Source of the DNA: Paenibacillus sp. Soil787 | GTDB taxonomy: Bacteria; Bacillota; Bacilli; Paenibacillales; NBRC-103111 | Assembly: GCF_001429545.1 (NCBI RefSeq) | Contig: NZ_LMSP01000004.1 | Location: 1-43,164, forward strand | Direction: 5' to 3' | Length of the DNA: 43,164 nt | In this document: piece by piece, positions 42,405 to 43,164 of the stretch | How the letters are laid out: each line of letters begins with the position of its first letter | How positions within the stretch are numbered: position 1 is the first letter of the stretch | Notes under the pieces: generated by a model | Databases searched by the model: none | What the model was told of the DNA's origin: nothing | Seen by the model: the letters and a program-made list of their open reading frames with translations, nothing else | Position numbers and translations under genes: made by a program

Positions 42405-42785
42405 GAAGTTTGTTTTTGGGGTTGTTTAGGTTAGTGAGTTTGGTTTGAGTTTGAGTTTGAGTTTGAGTTTGGTTTGGGGTTGGTTTGGGGTTGGTTTGAG
42501 TTTGAGTTTGGTTTGAGTTTGGTTTGAGTTTGGTTTGAGTTTGGTTTGGGGTTGGTTTGAGTTTGAGTTTGGTTTGAGTTTGGTTTGAGTTTGGTTTGAG
42601 TTTGGTTTGAGTTTGTTTTGGGGTTGGTTTGAGTTTGAGTTTGGTTTGAGTTTGGTTTGAGTTTGTTTTGGGGTTGGTTTGAGTTTGAGTTTGGTTTGAG
42701 TTTGGTTTGAGTTTGGTTTGAGTTTGTTTTGGGGTTGGTTTGAGTTTGAGTTTGAGTTTGGTTTGAGCTTGGTTTGAGCTTGTGA
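42405..42785. repeat. Cytosine-free G/T-rich nested tandem repeat
   Basis: The plus strand has no cytosine from 42405 to 42767 (363 nt). It is built of gagttt and the 11-mer gagtttggttt, punctuated by GGGGTTGG at 42476, 42487, 42548, 42620, 42670 and 42731. Spacings of 50, 61 and 72 bp differ by exactly 11, so longer units have gained or lost 11-mers. The minus strand is an open frame only because A/C-rich sequence cannot form stop codons. Confidence 0.9.
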
Positions 42786-42825
42786 GTTTGTTAAGTATTA
42801 GAAGATAGTTATCCGAATAGTTTCT

Positions 42826-43010
42826 ATTGCACAATATCCAATGGAATCTCATAAAGGAAGTGCTCATAGGCAATTCCATTGGATCAAATGCAATGATTAT
42901 TCCGAAAATAGCTCATGAGTAGGGATTAGAAGAGAATTCCATTGCATAATATCCAATGGAATGATGCATTCACGAGTAACATGTTGAATTTCATTGGATT
43001 TACTCCAATG
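42826..43010. repeat. Cluster of short palindromic repeats (atccaatggaat family)
   Basis: A 22-bp sequence starting attgc and ending atccaatggaat occurs at 42826-42847 and, with one change, at 42941-42962. The reverse form attccattggat is at 42873-42884, a partial one at 42936-42944, and a perfect hairpin cattgga-tttac-tccaatg at 42992-43010. No gene is recognisable here. The last 150 bp (43011-43164) show nothing I can support. Confidence 0.75.
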
Positions 43011-43164
43011 GATGTAATGCTATTAACCGCTCAAGCTCTGGCGCTGCTCTTTGGAACAACACTTTTTTCTATAGCAGGAATGTACTTTTGAGGCTCGCGC
43101 CACTTTCGCTCCATTCGGCCCCCCCGAGACGCCCTTTTCTTCCTTCTCAGGACGCAAAACGCTA

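Noticed and set aside
42331..42879. 182-codon minus-strand open frame rich in Thr/Gln/Asn/Lys/Pro
   Set aside because: It lies over the G/T array. The A/C-rich minus strand cannot form stop codons in any frame, and the 11-bp repeat unit is not a multiple of three, so openness is compositional.

Overview
The window looks like a chromosomal segment of a spore-forming Bacillota, most likely Paenibacillus or a close relative. The reasons are a T-box-controlled ileS, a GerB/A/C spore-germination operon, a lipoprotein/LplB/LplC sugar importer beside a membrane-bound AraC regulator, a YdjO-type cold-inducible zinc ribbon, AGGAGG-type ribosome binding sites and moderate GC. No rRNA, tRNA, CRISPR array, prophage or insertion sequence was seen. 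Species assignment is inference.

Layout. (1) 1-3840: a 51-bp tandem repeat, then a long 'type 2' isoleucyl-tRNA synthetase with its T-box leader. (2) 3841-15131: nitrogen scavenging. An allantoinase gene and a NitT/TauT-family ABC importer lie behind a GntR/FCD regulator, with TTGTATACAA-type operators in front of the importer. Arginase is divergent; aspartate ammonia-lyase and ornithine aminotransferase follow. A decayed stretch (DUF1361 remnant, VOC protein, repeats) separates arginase from aspA. (3) 15234-16798: a CBM9-like protein with a Glu/Gln repeat insertion, a small YpbF-like membrane protein and YdjO. (4) 16955-24758: an MFS transporter, then an AraC/Cache-type regulator, solute-binding lipoprotein and two permeases, with a perfect cre match and two covarying hairpins ahead of the lipoprotein gene. 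(5) 24767-28210: a 113-bp tandem array, a CPBP protease and a GH2 glycosidase whose promoter is flanked by a 20-bp inverted repeat. (6) 28232-32744: a small acidic protein and the germinant receptor operon in the order B-A-C-D. (7) 33083-37312: a Crp/Fnr regulator, an SsuBCA-like importer and a metallo-beta-lactamase-fold hydrolase, probably one operon for sulfonates or sulfate esters. (8) 37588-41312: a His-rich duplicated lipoprotein with a polytopic His-rich membrane protein, a doubled DUF2798 protein, a DeoR regulator and an untracked 59-residue gene. (9) 41512-43164: a HAD hydrolase, then a cytosine-free G/T array and a cluster of short palindromic repeats.

Two themes stand out. One is catabolism of nitrogen-rich compounds: allantoin, arginine, ornithine and aspartate genes sit within 12 kb but in separate transcription units. 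The other is non-coding structure: several repeat families carry hairpins, and in two of them the copies differ by compensatory base changes, which supports selection for the fold. The most testable new idea is the Crp/Fnr regulator with a changed recognition helix and a matching palindrome TGTCG-N6-CGACA in front of its own gene. All assignments come from reading the sequence; no database search was run.
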